In this document: positions 56,701 through 64,000 of the stretch, one piece after another
How positions within the stretch are numbered: the stretch's first letter is position 1
Layout: each line of letters opens with the position of its first letter
Assembly: GCA_009377375.1 (NCBI GenBank)
Contig: WHUE01000011.1
Span: forward strand, 1 to 64,000
Length of the DNA stretch: 64,000 nucleotides
Origin: Alphaproteobacteria bacterium
GTDB taxonomy: Bacteria; Pseudomonadota; Alphaproteobacteria; MPNO01; UBA2964
Direction of reading: 5' to 3'
Position numbers and translations under genes: made by a program
Notes under the pieces: generated by a model
The model's input: the letters and a program-made list of their open reading frames with translations, nothing else
Database searches by the model: none
What the model was told of the DNA's origin: nothing

Positions 56701-56896
56701 CCGGCCGGCCGGGCAGGCGTCAGCCGAGTCCGCCGTGACCAGGACGGAGATGGAGGCGCTCGCCGGCGCCCGCGCCGCCGCAGCGCGCACGGCGCTGGTC
56801 GAGCGGGCGGGAGTGGATGCAGGCCGTCTGCTCCAGTGCGCCCCGGCGGCCGAAGACGATTCCGACGCTGCGCCAAGGGTGGAGGTGACGCTTTAA
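53768..56896 (+). CDS. DUF748/AsmA-like envelope protein with internal repeats
   Basis: A 1042-residue protein with one N-terminal membrane anchor (about residues 20-45) and a large periplasmic beta-rich body. The C-terminal region (residues about 820-1042; LPLPLNSALNLLRGREGEIA, GDVTDPQFDLSNIINKAI, LLEKRPGVTVALCGKAGPAD) is the DUF748 pattern. Residues about 275-565 hold six to seven repeats of about 44 residues marked by SLRW(D/N)G. AsmA/DUF748 proteins are thought to handle lipids between membranes. It ends overlapping the convergent CoA-binding gene by four bases. Confidence 0.9.
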   Translation: MAELGRAVDRFYHSRWFRRLGYAVIAGWLVFGLVWFGGPPALRAALVWALERDGTAQAEIGEVAVDLYPLELTLTDVEIVPTAGGEGVSARRLHAGLGFKALFDRRVLLRGVEVAGLSLPLRRGETGDWSVGGFAFPEPAAEDAQNGPEESGWQVGVSRFALTDTRLQVTDGSIDQTLHIERLHLTRLFSWAPASEATMSLAAALSGAQLTAEASAHPFAETRDGRVSLKLDELPLSGFAPLLVPHGVNSLGGSASIDMSFGVTPDGKGGLKADADGALSFDGLSMTTADGPVAAGSLRWTGKITATRGADGDLGEAGLSGTLAAADVSLVTADGRIRARSLRWNGTATVSEGGQDTAVKADIKGTLRAEGLSVPGADGPVGAASLRWDGAITATQHSQGGLIEGAADGAIGAGGVTAGIAGGDVALEQVGWKGKAGLRHDPGRTDQGQLEGMLDLSGLRVRSGDTGGSAGKFVWDGTLGFSQDVAANGMTGKLRGNAALSGLSLRTGADGVAVAIGRVEWDGQGDAQKPGGAAEFLGSVDGALSLADVAVDSADGATRFGAADRMRTSALSLSLQNAVSLRDVVMEGVRAMQSLENGAPAGQPFASLRQASAPEARYAPADGVTVGAVRLDGAAVTLVHAGGGNFPIPPQRRAEAQDSGAGNSEAKEDGAAGGKEGGMPAISVAGLQLGGESQVAFIDRSTEPPWTATVTPVTATIGKVDSAAPQTAVPVTLSLGLPAGGTAKLDGSVRLFSDAMTGRIKVSVDRLELPEVSPMARRHLGLTLQTGRLGGTLDIEAQEGALSGSGKLDIQRLAVEIADREKAQPLVGQLPLPLNSALNLLRGREGEIALDIPISGDVTDPQFDLSNIINKAIGTALARTAMTTVKVLFPLGGLASMVLSESGKVRFAPMPFEAGSAVPGAEGGKYIEQLAGLLEKRPGVTVALCGKAGPADRDALLAAKERRAAEERRATRLAPREDRPAGQASAESAVTRTEMEALAGARAAAARTALVERAGVDAGRLLQCAPAAEDDSDAAPRVEVTL
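54590..55460 (+). repeat. 44-residue repeat array within the DUF748 protein
   Basis: SLRW occurs at residues 297, 341 and 385 (period 44), each after an ADG-containing strand and followed by a G-x-I/L strand. Weaker copies continue with VGWKG, FVWDG and VEWDG. It is a protein-level repeat; the DNA copies are diverged. Confidence 0.7.
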
Positions 56897-57354
56897 CGGC
56901 GCGCCGGGCCTGTTCCTGCCGGTTTGGGCCCGTCGGCCGCCAGGCGGCGGTACTCGATGACCGGGCAGCGATCCATGATGACGGTCAGACCTGCCGTCTC
57001 GGCGCGGGCGGCGGCCTCCTCGTCGATCACGTCGAGCTGCATCCAGACGATCCGCGCCCCTGCGGCGATGGCGTCGTCGACGGCCGCGCCGGCCTCCGCG
57101 GACCGGCGGAAGATGTCGACCATGTCGATCGCTTCCGGCACGTCGGCGACGGCGGCGAGCACGGTTTCGCCGTGGATCGTCTCGCCGGCGCAGACCGGAT
57201 TGACCGGGTAGACCTTGTGCCCCTTTTCCTGGAGAACCCGCATGACGCCGTGGCTGGGTCGGTCGGCGCGCGGGCTGGCGCCGACCATGGCCACCACCCG
57301 GGCCTCGGCGAGGGTGCGTCGAATAAGCGCGTCGTCGTAGGAGAAGCGCGACAT
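56893..57354 (-). CDS. CoA-binding domain protein (YccU-like)
   Basis: A 153-residue Rossmann-fold protein: RVVAMVGASPRADRPSHGVM, GHKVYPVNPVCAGETIHGET and VDIFRRSAEAGAAVDDAIAA. This is the small CoA-binding YccU group, role unsettled. ATG 57354 is the family start. Confidence 0.92.
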   Translation of the reverse strand: MSRFSYDDALIRRTLAEARVVAMVGASPRADRPSHGVMRVLQEKGHKVYPVNPVCAGETIHGETVLAAVADVPEAIDMVDIFRRSAEAGAAVDDAIAAGARIVWMQLDVIDEEAAARAETAGLTVIMDRCPVIEYRRLAADGPKPAGTGPARR

Positions 57355-57409
57355 GGCACAAAGGCTAGCGTCGGAATACGGCCCGCGCAACGGCCGCGTC
57401 CCGCGCTAA

Positions 57410-57423
57410 GGTATAATTATACC
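57410..57423. promoter_or_regulatory. 14-bp perfect palindrome upstream of rplM
   Basis: GGTATAATTATACC, which contains TATAAT on both strands, in the divergent region between the CoA-binding gene and rplM. A shorter inverted repeat GTTTC-AAGG-GAAAC follows at 57442-57455. Possible operator or paired -10 elements; no matching -35 was found. Confidence 0.4.
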
Positions 57424-57461
57424 GTTTATCTAAGCTATTGTGTTTCAAGGGAAACGATACG

Positions 57462-57489
57462 TTGACATGCCGGTTTTTTTCGCCATAAT
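57462..57489 (+). promoter_or_regulatory. rplM-rpsI promoter
   Basis: TTGACA (57462-57467), 16-base spacer, CATAAT (57484-57489). The start near 57496 gives a leader of about 44 bases that contains the hairpin GGGGCC-GA-GGCCCC (57503-57516). Confidence 0.75.
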
Positions 57490-57539
57490 CCGCCCGCTTT
57501 TCGGGGCCGAGGCCCCATGGACACGAGTTCGGCGCACCG

Positions 57540-58010
57540 ATGAAAACATACTCTGCCAAGCCCCAGGAGGCGAACGACGCCCGCAAGTGGTTCGTCGTCG
57601 ATGCCGAGGACATGGTTCTCGGCCGGCTCGCCGCCGAGGTGGCGATTGTGCTGCGCGGCAAGCACAAGCCGATGTTCACCCCGCATATCGATTGCGGCGA
57701 TCATGTCGTCGTCGTCAATGCCGACAAGGTGAAGCTGACCGGCAACAAGATGGCGGACAAGCATTATTACTGGCACACCGGCTATCCCGGCGGCATCAAG
57801 AGCCGCACGGCCGGCGCCATCCTCGAAGGCGCGCATCCGGAGCGCGTGATCGAGAAGGCGGTGCAGCGGATGATGCCCAAGGGGCCGCTTGGCCGCCACA
57901 TGATGTCCAAGCTGAAGATCTACGCGGGCGCGGCGCATCCGCACGCGGCGCAGTCGCCGCTGGTGCTCGACCTCGCCGCCCGCAACCCGAAGAACAAGAG
58001 GAGCGCATAA
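57540..58010 (+). CDS. rplM: 50S ribosomal protein L13
   Basis: A 156-residue L13: [58 protein letters not shown] and MLPKGPLGR-type segment ([20 protein letters not shown]). Followed after one base by rpsI, the universal pair. Confidence 0.98.
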   Translation: MKTYSAKPQEANDARKWFVVDAEDMVLGRLAAEVAIVLRGKHKPMFTPHIDCGDHVVVVNADKVKLTGNKMADKHYYWHTGYPGGIKSRTAGAILEGAHPERVIEKAVQRMMPKGPLGRHMMSKLKIYAGAAHPHAAQSPLVLDLAARNPKNKRSA

Positions 58011-58011
58011 C

Positions 58012-58530
58012 ATGGCAGACACGGACCAGGGCGGGGCCACGCTCGCCGACGTGATGCCGGACCGGCAGGCGCCGGAGACCGCGGCCCGCTCGTCCACGCC
58101 GGCCGCTGCCCCCGATGCCGCGCCCGAGCCGAAGATCGACGCGCAAGGCCGGTCCTATGCCACCGGCAAGCGCAAGGACGCGGTCGCCCGCGTCTGGATC
58201 AAGCCGGGCAACGGCCAGGTGACGGTCAACGGGCGCGCCGGCGCCGTCTATTTTGCGCGGCCGACCCTGCAGATGATCATCCGCCAGCCGTTCGAGGTCG
58301 CCGGCCGCAAGGATCAGTACGACGTCTGGGCGACGGTGCGGGGCGGCGGGCTTTCGGGCCAGGCCGGTGCGGTGCGCCACGGCATCTCCAAGGCGCTGAC
58401 CCTGAACGACCCGGCGCTGCGCGCCGCGCTGAAGAAGGGCGGGTTCCTCACCCGCGACCCGCGCGTGGTGGAGCGCAAGAAGTACGGCAAGCCCAAGGCC
58501 CGCCGCAGCTTCCAGTTCTCGAAACGCTAG
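58012..58530 (+). CDS. rpsI: 30S ribosomal protein S9
   Basis: A 172-residue S9. The family core starts near residue 45 ([20 protein letters not shown]) and ends in the conserved SFQFSKR, whose final Arg contacts P-site tRNA. The first 44 residues are an Ala/Pro-rich acidic extension seen in alphaproteobacteria and absent from E. coli S9. Confidence 0.97.
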   Translation: MADTDQGGATLADVMPDRQAPETAARSSTPAAAPDAAPEPKIDAQGRSYATGKRKDAVARVWIKPGNGQVTVNGRAGAVYFARPTLQMIIRQPFEVAGRKDQYDVWATVRGGGLSGQAGAVRHGISKALTLNDPALRAALKKGGFLTRDPRVVERKKYGKPKARRSFQFSKR

Positions 58531-58550
58531 GACACCCCGGCATTTTTTCG

Positions 58551-58586
58551 GAGAAGGGCGTCCCGGCGGGGCGCCCTTCTCGTTTC
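58551..58586 (+). terminator. Rho-independent terminator after rpsI
   Basis: Perfect 10-bp stem GAGAAGGGCG / CGCCCTTCTC (58551-58560, 58572-58581), 11-base loop, then GTTTC. Confidence 0.8.
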
Positions 58587-58637
58587 AATCGGGGCGCAGA
58601 GGGTTTAGGATTCATCGGATCAGGCAGAGACCGGGTC

Positions 58638-59687
58638 ATGGCGACGAGCGCGAACGCGATCAAGACGGCAATCCTCGGGGCAAGCGGCTATACCGGGGCG
58701 GAGCTGGTGCGGCTTCTGGCGCACCACCCGTCGGCCGAGCTGCGCGCGCTGACGGCGAATTCGCATGCCGGCAAGGAGATGGCGCAGGTCTTCCCGCATC
58801 TCGGCGGCGTGCGCCTGCCGCGGCTGGAGAAGATCGAGAACGTCGCGCTGGATGCGATGGATGTCGTGTTCTGCGCGCTGCCGCACGGCACCACGCACGA
58901 GGTCGTCGCCGCGCTGCCCGAGCGGGTAAAGGTGGTGGACCTTTCGCCCGACTTCCGCTTGTTCGACATTCCGACCTACGAGGATTACTACGGCGCGCAC
59001 AAGGCGCCCGACCTGCAGGCCGGCGCGGTCTACGGGCTGACGGAGCTGATGCGCGACGCCGTGCGCGGCGCGCGGCTGGTCGCCAATCCCGGCTGCTACC
59101 CGACCTCGGCGATCCTGGCGCTGGCCCCGCTGCTCGCCGCGGGGCAGGTGGAGGACGAGGGCATCATCATCGATTCCAAGTCCGGCGTGTCCGGCGCCGG
59201 CCGCGCCGCGAAGGAGGCGAACCTCTATGGCGAGATCGCGGAGGGAATCCATGCCTACGGCATTGCCAGCCATCGCCACGCGCCGGAGATCGAGCAGGAG
59301 CTGGGCCGCGCCGCCGGCCATGCGGTGACGGTCAACTTCACCCCGCATCTGATGCCGATGAGCCGGGGCATCCTGTCGACCATCTATGTCCGGCTTGCGA
59401 ACGGGGCGGGCGCGGACGACCTGCGCGCCACCCTCGCCGGGCGCTACGACGCCGAGCCGTTCGTGCGCGTGGTGCCCGAAGGCACGGCGCCGGCGACCCG
59501 GCATGTGCGCGGCTCCAACCATTGTCTGATCGGCGTGTTCGCGGACCGGCTGCCGGGCCGCGCCATCCTGGTGTCGGTGATCGACAACCTGGTGAAGGGC
59601 GCGTCGGGCCAGGCGGTGCAGAACATGAACCTGCAGTTCGGGGTGCCCGAGACGGCGGGGCTGGAGCAGGAGCCCCTGTTCCCGTGA
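58638..59687 (+). CDS. argC: N-acetyl-gamma-glutamyl-phosphate reductase
   Basis: A 349-residue arginine biosynthesis reductase: TAILGASGYTGAELVRLLAH, VVFCALPHGTTHEV and the catalytic Cys in LVANPGCYPTSAILALAPL, with HRHAPEIEQEL downstream. Long (AstC-type 350-residue) form. It overlaps the next gene by four bases (GTGA). Confidence 0.97.
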   Translation: MATSANAIKTAILGASGYTGAELVRLLAHHPSAELRALTANSHAGKEMAQVFPHLGGVRLPRLEKIENVALDAMDVVFCALPHGTTHEVVAALPERVKVVDLSPDFRLFDIPTYEDYYGAHKAPDLQAGAVYGLTELMRDAVRGARLVANPGCYPTSAILALAPLLAAGQVEDEGIIIDSKSGVSGAGRAAKEANLYGEIAEGIHAYGIASHRHAPEIEQELGRAAGHAVTVNFTPHLMPMSRGILSTIYVRLANGAGADDLRATLAGRYDAEPFVRVVPEGTAPATRHVRGSNHCLIGVFADRLPGRAILVSVIDNLVKGASGQAVQNMNLQFGVPETAGLEQEPLFP

Positions 59688-60277
59688 GCTATCCGCGTAC
59701 ATACGACGCGGCGCCGCTGATCCTTCCCTACGAGGACCGTTGGCCGCGCATCGCGGATACCGCCTTCGTCGCGCCGGGCGCCGTGATCGTCGGCGACGTC
59801 GAGATCGGCGCCGAGTCCAGCGTCTGGTTCAACTGCACGGTCCGCGGCGACGAGCAGTCGGTGCGGATCGGCGCCGGAACCAACCTGCAGGACGGCACCG
59901 TCGTCCACGTCAACAGCAAGGTGCAGGGCACGATCATCGGCGACAGCGTCACCATCGGCCACATGGCGATGATCCATGCCTGCACGCTGGAGGACTGGGC
60001 CTATGTCGGAATGTCGGCGGTGATCCTTGACGGCGCGGTGGTCGAAAGCCGGGCGATGCTGGCTGCCGGCGCGCTGCTGACCCCCGGCAAGGTGGTGAAG
60101 TCGGGCGAGCTCTGGGCGGGCCGGCCGGCGAAGTTCATGCGCCGGATCGAACCGGAGGAATGGGCACGGTTTTCGGCGACGGCGGGCAATTACACGGCGC
60201 GGGGACGCCGCTACCGCGAACGGATGGCGGATCTCGGGGCAGGCGAAACGCCGCGCGCTCGAATCGGCTCTGGTTGA
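59684..60277 (+). CDS. Gamma-carbonic anhydrase-like hexapeptide protein
   Basis: A 197-residue left-handed beta-helix protein: FVAPGAVIVGDVEIGAESSV, NCTVRGDEQSVRIGAGTNLQ, DGTVVHV and IGHMAMIHACTLEDWAYVGM, with His residues at the gamma-CA zinc positions (VVHV, GHMAMIHA). Family length. GTG 59684 overlaps the argC stop, so the two are coupled. Confidence 0.92.
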   Translation: MSYPRTYDAAPLILPYEDRWPRIADTAFVAPGAVIVGDVEIGAESSVWFNCTVRGDEQSVRIGAGTNLQDGTVVHVNSKVQGTIIGDSVTIGHMAMIHACTLEDWAYVGMSAVILDGAVVESRAMLAAGALLTPGKVVKSGELWAGRPAKFMRRIEPEEWARFSATAGNYTARGRRYRERMADLGAGETPRARIGSG

Positions 60278-60366
60278 TTGGCCATGTGGTGGTCCCGTAT
60301 TATCCCTGCCGCTTTCATGCCGCCCTGTGCGCGGCGAAACGCGGCTGAAGGCGGAGGACTCCGGCG

Positions 60367-61659
60367 ATGAGCGGACTGGACTCGAAACAGGTTTCGGCGA
60401 CGAAAGGCTTCCGCGCGCGGGGCCGCGCCCTGGGAATGACGCTGGCGATGACGGCGGCCCTGGCGCTGGCCGGCTGCTCGTCGGTGCCCGATGCGGTGAA
60501 TCCGGTCGAATGGTATCGCGGCGTCCAGGGCTGGTGGTCCGACGACGATCAGCAGGAGGCGGACAGGAAAGCCGCCGAGGGCAAGCCGATCCCGGGCGAG
60601 GGCAAGCCGTTCCCCGAGCTCGACAGCGTGCCGAGCAAGCCGGGCATCTCCACCGAGGCCGACCGCAAGGCCGCCGCCGGACAGCTAGCGGCCGACCGCG
60701 AGCAGGCGCGCTATTCCGACCAGCAGGTCCGGTTGCAGACCGACGACCGCCCGGCGCCTCCGCCGGAGCCGCCGCCGCCTCCCGCGCCTTCGTCTTCAGA
60801 GCCTCGGCCTTCTGCGCCTTCTTCTTCGGAACTGCCGCCTGCAGCGGCGCCCCCGCCGGAGCGGAGCGCGACAGAGCCGCCGCCGCCGCCGGCCATGTCC
60901 TCGTCCGAGGTCGCGTCGCCGCCGCCTGCGCCGCCGCGCATGGCCCCGTCGCCGCCGCCCGTGGCCCGGGTGACGCCGCCGCCGATGGAAGCGCCCGCGC
61001 CGTCCGGCCAGCCGAATTCCGTTCCGGCGCCTGGCGGCACCGCACAGGCGCCCGGCGGCAGCATGCCGTTCGGCGCGCCGCCGCCCGACATCGCCGCCAT
61101 GGACGGCGCCGCGCCGTCCGGCGGCCATGCCGCCGCGCCCGCGCCGCCGGCGGCGAACGGGGCGGCCGGCCACCGTCCGACGCGCTCGCCGTTCTCGCCG
61201 CGGTTCCCCGCCGGCGTGGAGACGGGCGCCGCCCCGCCGCCAGCGGCCGCAAACGAGTTCGCCGGCTATGCCGGCTATGCGCCCTACGGGGCCGCGGTCG
61301 AGGGCGGCACGCCGGTCGCGACGGTGACCTTCGCCGTCGGCTCGTCGCGCATCGATGCCGCGGCCAGGCGCGCCATACGCGCCGCCGTGCAGCAGCAGAA
61401 GACGCGCGGCGGTATGCTGCAGGTCATCGGCCACGCCTCCAGCCGGACGCGCGACCTCAGCCCGGTGCGTCATCATATGGTCAATTTCCAGGTGTCAGTT
61501 GACCGGGCGAGCGCGGTGGCGCGCGAGCTGGTGCGCCAGGGCGTGGCGCCGGGGTCGATCCAGGTGACGGCGGTTTCGGATTCCGAGCCCGCCTTCTTCG
61601 AGGTGATGCCGGCGGGCGAGGCGGGGAACCGTCGCGCGGTGATCGTGCTGGGGAACTGA
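60367..61659 (+). CDS. OmpA-family lipoprotein with long proline-rich linker
   Basis: A 430-residue protein. The N-terminal signal ends in lipobox LALAGC (Cys about residue 37). It is followed by VNPVEWYRGVQGWWSDDD and a Pro/Ala/Ser-rich low-complexity linker (about 135-310). The C-terminal OmpA-like peptidoglycan-binding domain (VATVTFAVGSSRIDAAARRA, LQVIGHASSRTRDL, DRASAVARELVRQGVAPGSI) ends NRRAVIVLGN. It should tether outer membrane to cell wall. Confidence 0.85.
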   Translation: MSGLDSKQVSATKGFRARGRALGMTLAMTAALALAGCSSVPDAVNPVEWYRGVQGWWSDDDQQEADRKAAEGKPIPGEGKPFPELDSVPSKPGISTEADRKAAAGQLAADREQARYSDQQVRLQTDDRPAPPPEPPPPPAPSSSEPRPSAPSSSELPPAAAPPPERSATEPPPPPAMSSSEVASPPPAPPRMAPSPPPVARVTPPPMEAPAPSGQPNSVPAPGGTAQAPGGSMPFGAPPPDIAAMDGAAPSGGHAAAPAPPAANGAAGHRPTRSPFSPRFPAGVETGAAPPPAAANEFAGYAGYAPYGAAVEGGTPVATVTFAVGSSRIDAAARRAIRAAVQQQKTRGGMLQVIGHASSRTRDLSPVRHHMVNFQVSVDRASAVARELVRQGVAPGSIQVTAVSDSEPAFFEVMPAGEAGNRRAVIVLGN

Positions 61660-61739
61660 ACGAAACGGCCGGCGCACCTTCGCCGGAAGCTGTGAAGCAT
61701 GGGGCCCCGCCTCCCGCGGAGCCGGATCGGTGTGTCGAG

Positions 61740-62960
61740 ATGGAACAGGAATTTCACCGCATAAAGAGGCTGCCGCCTTACGTCTTCGCCGAGGTCAACG
61801 AGATGAAGGCGCGCGCGCGCGCCGCCGGGGAGGACGTGATCGATCTCGGCATGGGCAACCCCGACGGGGCCACGCCGCAGCACGTGGTCGACAAGCTGGT
61901 GGAGACGGTGCAGAACCCGAAGACGCACCGCTACTCCACCTCGCGCGGCATTCCGGGGCTGCGCCGCGCCAACGCGGCGTATTACGCCCGGCGCTTCGGC
62001 GTCGACGTCGATCCCGAGCGCGAGACCATCGTGACCATCGGCTCCAAGGAGGGCTTCGCCAACCTCGCCATGGCGATCACCAGCCCGGGCGACATCGTGC
62101 TGGTGCCGAACCCCAGCTACCCGATCCACGCCTACGGCTTCATCATCGCCGGCGCCGCGCTGCGCAACATGCCGGTCGGCCCCAACGTCGACCTGATGGC
62201 GGAGCTGGAACGGGCGGTGAAGTTCTCGGTCCCGCCGCCGCTGGCGCTGGTCCTCAGCTTCCCGTCGAACCCGACGGCGCAGATGGTCGATCTCGATTTC
62301 TACGGCCAGGTGGTGGATTTCTGCCGCCACCACAAGATCTGGATCCTGTCCGACCTCGCCTATGCCGAGGTCTATTTCGACGACGTGCCGCCGCCTTCGA
62401 TCCTCCAGATCCCGGGCGCGAAGGAGATCGCGGTCGAGTTCACCTCGCTGAGCAAGACCTATTCGATGCCCGGCTGGCGCATCGGCTTCGCCACCGGCAA
62501 CCCGCATCTGATCAAGGCGGTGGCCCGCATCAAGTCCTATCTCGACTACGGCGCCTTCACCCCGATCCAGGTAGCGGCCGCCACCGCACTCAACGGCCCG
62601 CAGAACTGCGTGGACGAGATGCGCGATCTCTACCGCCGCCGCCGCGACGTGCTGGTGGACAGCTTCTCGCGCGCCGGCTGGGACATCCCGCCGCCGTCCT
62701 CGACCATGTTCGCCTGGGCGCCGATCCCGGACGAGCTGCGGCATCTCGGCTCGCTGGAATTCTCCAAGCTGCTGTTGCAGGAGGCCCATGTCGCGGTGTC
62801 GCCCGGTCTCGGCTTCGGCGAGTACGGCGAAGGCTATGTCCGCATCGCGCTGGTGGAGAACCGCCAGCGCATCCAGCAGGCGGCGCGCAACATCCGCAAG
62901 TTCCTGTCCTCGGTCCGCAACCTGCCGCTCGAAGATCGCGGCCGCGCGGTGGCCTCTTGA
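61740..62960 (+). CDS. Class I/II aminotransferase upstream of hom
   Basis: A 406-residue PLP aminotransferase of the AlaC/LL-diaminopimelate aminotransferase-like group. It has PYVFAEVNEMKARARAAGED, IDLGMGNPDGATP, VLSFPSNPTAQ and the PLP Lys in SLSKTYSMPGWRIGFATGN. ATG 61740 was chosen; codons upstream to 61692 are not family-like. The TTGA overlap with hom indicates one operon. Substrate is probably alanine or an aspartate-family amino acid. Confidence 0.93.
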   Translation: MEQEFHRIKRLPPYVFAEVNEMKARARAAGEDVIDLGMGNPDGATPQHVVDKLVETVQNPKTHRYSTSRGIPGLRRANAAYYARRFGVDVDPERETIVTIGSKEGFANLAMAITSPGDIVLVPNPSYPIHAYGFIIAGAALRNMPVGPNVDLMAELERAVKFSVPPPLALVLSFPSNPTAQMVDLDFYGQVVDFCRHHKIWILSDLAYAEVYFDDVPPPSILQIPGAKEIAVEFTSLSKTYSMPGWRIGFATGNPHLIKAVARIKSYLDYGAFTPIQVAAATALNGPQNCVDEMRDLYRRRRDVLVDSFSRAGWDIPPPSSTMFAWAPIPDELRHLGSLEFSKLLLQEAHVAVSPGLGFGEYGEGYVRIALVENRQRIQQAARNIRKFLSSVRNLPLEDRGRAVAS

Positions 62961-64000
62961 ACGGTCCGCTGAACATCGCCGTCGCCGGTCTGGGCACGGT
63001 CGGCGCGGGGCTGATCCAGTTGCTCAATGCCAACGGCGCGCTGGCGGCGCGGCGCTGTGGAAGAGAGATCGCGGTGACCGCCGTCTCGGCCCGGGACAGG
63101 GGACGGGACCGGGGCGTAGATATCAGCAAATTCAAATGGTTCGATGATCCGGTTCAGATGGCGTGTGAGGCCAATGCCGATGTCGTCGTCGAGCTGATCG
63201 GCGGCGCCGACGGCATGGCCAGGGCGGTCTGCGACGCCGCTATCGGCGTTGGCCGCCACGTGGTGACTGCCAACAAGGCGCTGATCGCCCGTCACGGCAC
63301 GGCGCTCGCCGCCGCGGCGGAGGAGGCGGGGGTGCAGCTTGCCTACGAGGCGGCGGTGGCCGGCGGCATCCCGGTGATCAAGAGCCTGCGCGAAGGGCTG
63401 GCGGCGAACCGGATCGAGTCGCTCTACGGCATCCTCAACGGCACCTGCAACTACATCCTCAGCGTCATGCGCGATACCGGGCGCGAGTTCGACGACGTGC
63501 TCGCCGAGGCGCAGCGTCTCGGCTACGCCGAGGCCGATCCCGGCTTCGACGTGGACGGGGTGGACACCGCGCACAAGCTGGCGATCCTGACCAGCGTGGC
63601 GTTCGGCTCAGCCATCGATTTCGACTCGGTCTTCGTCGAGGGCATCCGCCATGTCTCGGCCGAGGACATCCGCTTCGCCGACGAGCTGGGCTACCGCATC
63701 AAGCTGCTGGGCATCGCGCGCCGCACCGATCACGGCGTGGAGCAGCGCGTACACCCCTGCATGGTGGCGCTCGACTCGCCCATTGCCCATGTAGAAGGCG
63801 TCAACAACGCCATCGTGGCCCAGGGGGATTTCGTGGGAAGCACCGTGTACGAGGGCCGTGGGGCCGGCGCCGGGCCGACGGCCAGCGCGGTCGCGGCCGA
63901 CCTGATCGACATCGCGCGCGGCTGCAGCGTGCCCACGTTCTCCGTACCGGCCAGCGCGCTGGAGCCCGCCGACCCGGCCTCGATGGACCGGCATGTCGGC
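62957..64000 (+). CDS. hom: Homoserine dehydrogenase (3' partial)
   Basis: The frame is open from TTG 62957 to the window end (348 codons seen). It is the NAD(P)-dependent step from aspartate semialdehyde to homoserine for Thr/Met/Ile synthesis. Visible: NIAVAGLGTVGAGLIQLL, VTANKALIARHG, AYEAAVAGGIPVIKSLREGL, YGILNGTCNYIL and EAQRLGYAEADPGFDVDGVD. A C-terminal ACT domain is expected beyond the edge. The TTG start overlaps the aminotransferase stop. Confidence 0.95.
   Translation, partial: MNGPLNIAVAGLGTVGAGLIQLLNANGALAARRCGREIAVTAVSARDRGRDRGVDISKFKWFDDPVQMACEANADVVVELIGGADGMARAVCDAAIGVGRHVVTANKALIARHGTALAAAAEEAGVQLAYEAAVAGGIPVIKSLREGLAANRIESLYGILNGTCNYILSVMRDTGREFDDVLAEAQRLGYAEADPGFDVDGVDTAHKLAILTSVAFGSAIDFDSVFVEGIRHVSAEDIRFADELGYRIKLLGIARRTDHGVEQRVHPCMVALDSPIAHVEGVNNAIVAQGDFVGSTVYEGRGAGAGPTASAVAADLIDIARGCSVPTFSVPASALEPADPASMDRHVG

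Noticed and set aside
60760-61000. Repetitive GCC/CCG-rich DNA resembling a repeat array
   Set aside because: It encodes the proline-rich linker of the OmpA-type lipoprotein and is a codon-level effect.

Overview
The window is 64 kb of GC-rich chromosome (roughly two-thirds G+C by eye) from an alphaproteobacterium, most likely Rhodospirillales-like. The evidence is the gene order: bamE / cytochrome bc1 chaperone / DUF177 / rpmF / plsX / fabH / ihfA / merR, a MucR/Ros regulator, a K+-independent H+-pyrophosphatase, an RpoH2-type sigma factor, and small alphaproteobacterial families (DUF6898, DUF6867). There is no rRNA, IS element, prophage or CRISPR array. One tRNA, tRNA-Pro(GGG), is present.

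Layout. 1-7.2 kb: a catabolic/uptake cluster with the 3' end of a molybdenum hydroxylase, an amidohydrolase, a fused TRAP permease, two tandem TAXI receptors and an internally deleted amidase remnant. 7.2-9.5 kb: regulators, namely an LdtR-like winged-helix protein, an RpoH2-like sigma factor, and a divergent MarR protein with a cysteine-rich tail; two identical palindromes lie between the last two. 9.8-15.5 kb: a complete branched-chain amino acid ABC operon flanked by two small unknown proteins. 15.5-16.0 kb: mucR on the minus strand behind a long AT-rich leader. 16.4-24.2 kb: housekeeping run rpiB-glyA-nrdR-ribD-ribE-ribBA-ribH-nusB-thiL. 24.4-31.7 kb: hppA, then the bamE to merR block and tRNA-Pro.

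31.7-41.6 kb looks like a stress-response neighbourhood: DUF3008, SDR, flavodoxin-like reductase, HhH-GPD glycosylase/endonuclease-like protein, Ku, LigD, sorbosone-dehydrogenase-like lipoprotein, AI-2E-type permease and an outer-membrane barrel. Several of its intergenic regions carry GGAAC-N16/17-(C)GTT elements, the promoter pattern of the alphaproteobacterial general stress sigma factor EcfG. 41.7-52.5 kb is a second catabolic patch: CocE-type hydrolase, two Bug/TctC receptors without a permease, enolase-superfamily enzyme, GST, RidA, sulfatase, aspartate dehydrogenase-like protein and an MFS exporter. 52.5-64 kb returns to housekeeping: cutA, an ArsC-like reductase, a 1042-residue DUF748/AsmA-like protein with internal repeats, rplM-rpsI, argC, a gamma-carbonic-anhydrase-like protein, an OmpA-type lipoprotein, an aminotransferase and the start of hom.

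The strongest leads for something undescribed are the twin palindromes bracketing the sigma-factor promoter opposite the cysteine-rich MarR protein, and the putative EcfG-controlled NHEJ cluster. All functional statements are read from sequence and family knowledge; no database search was run.
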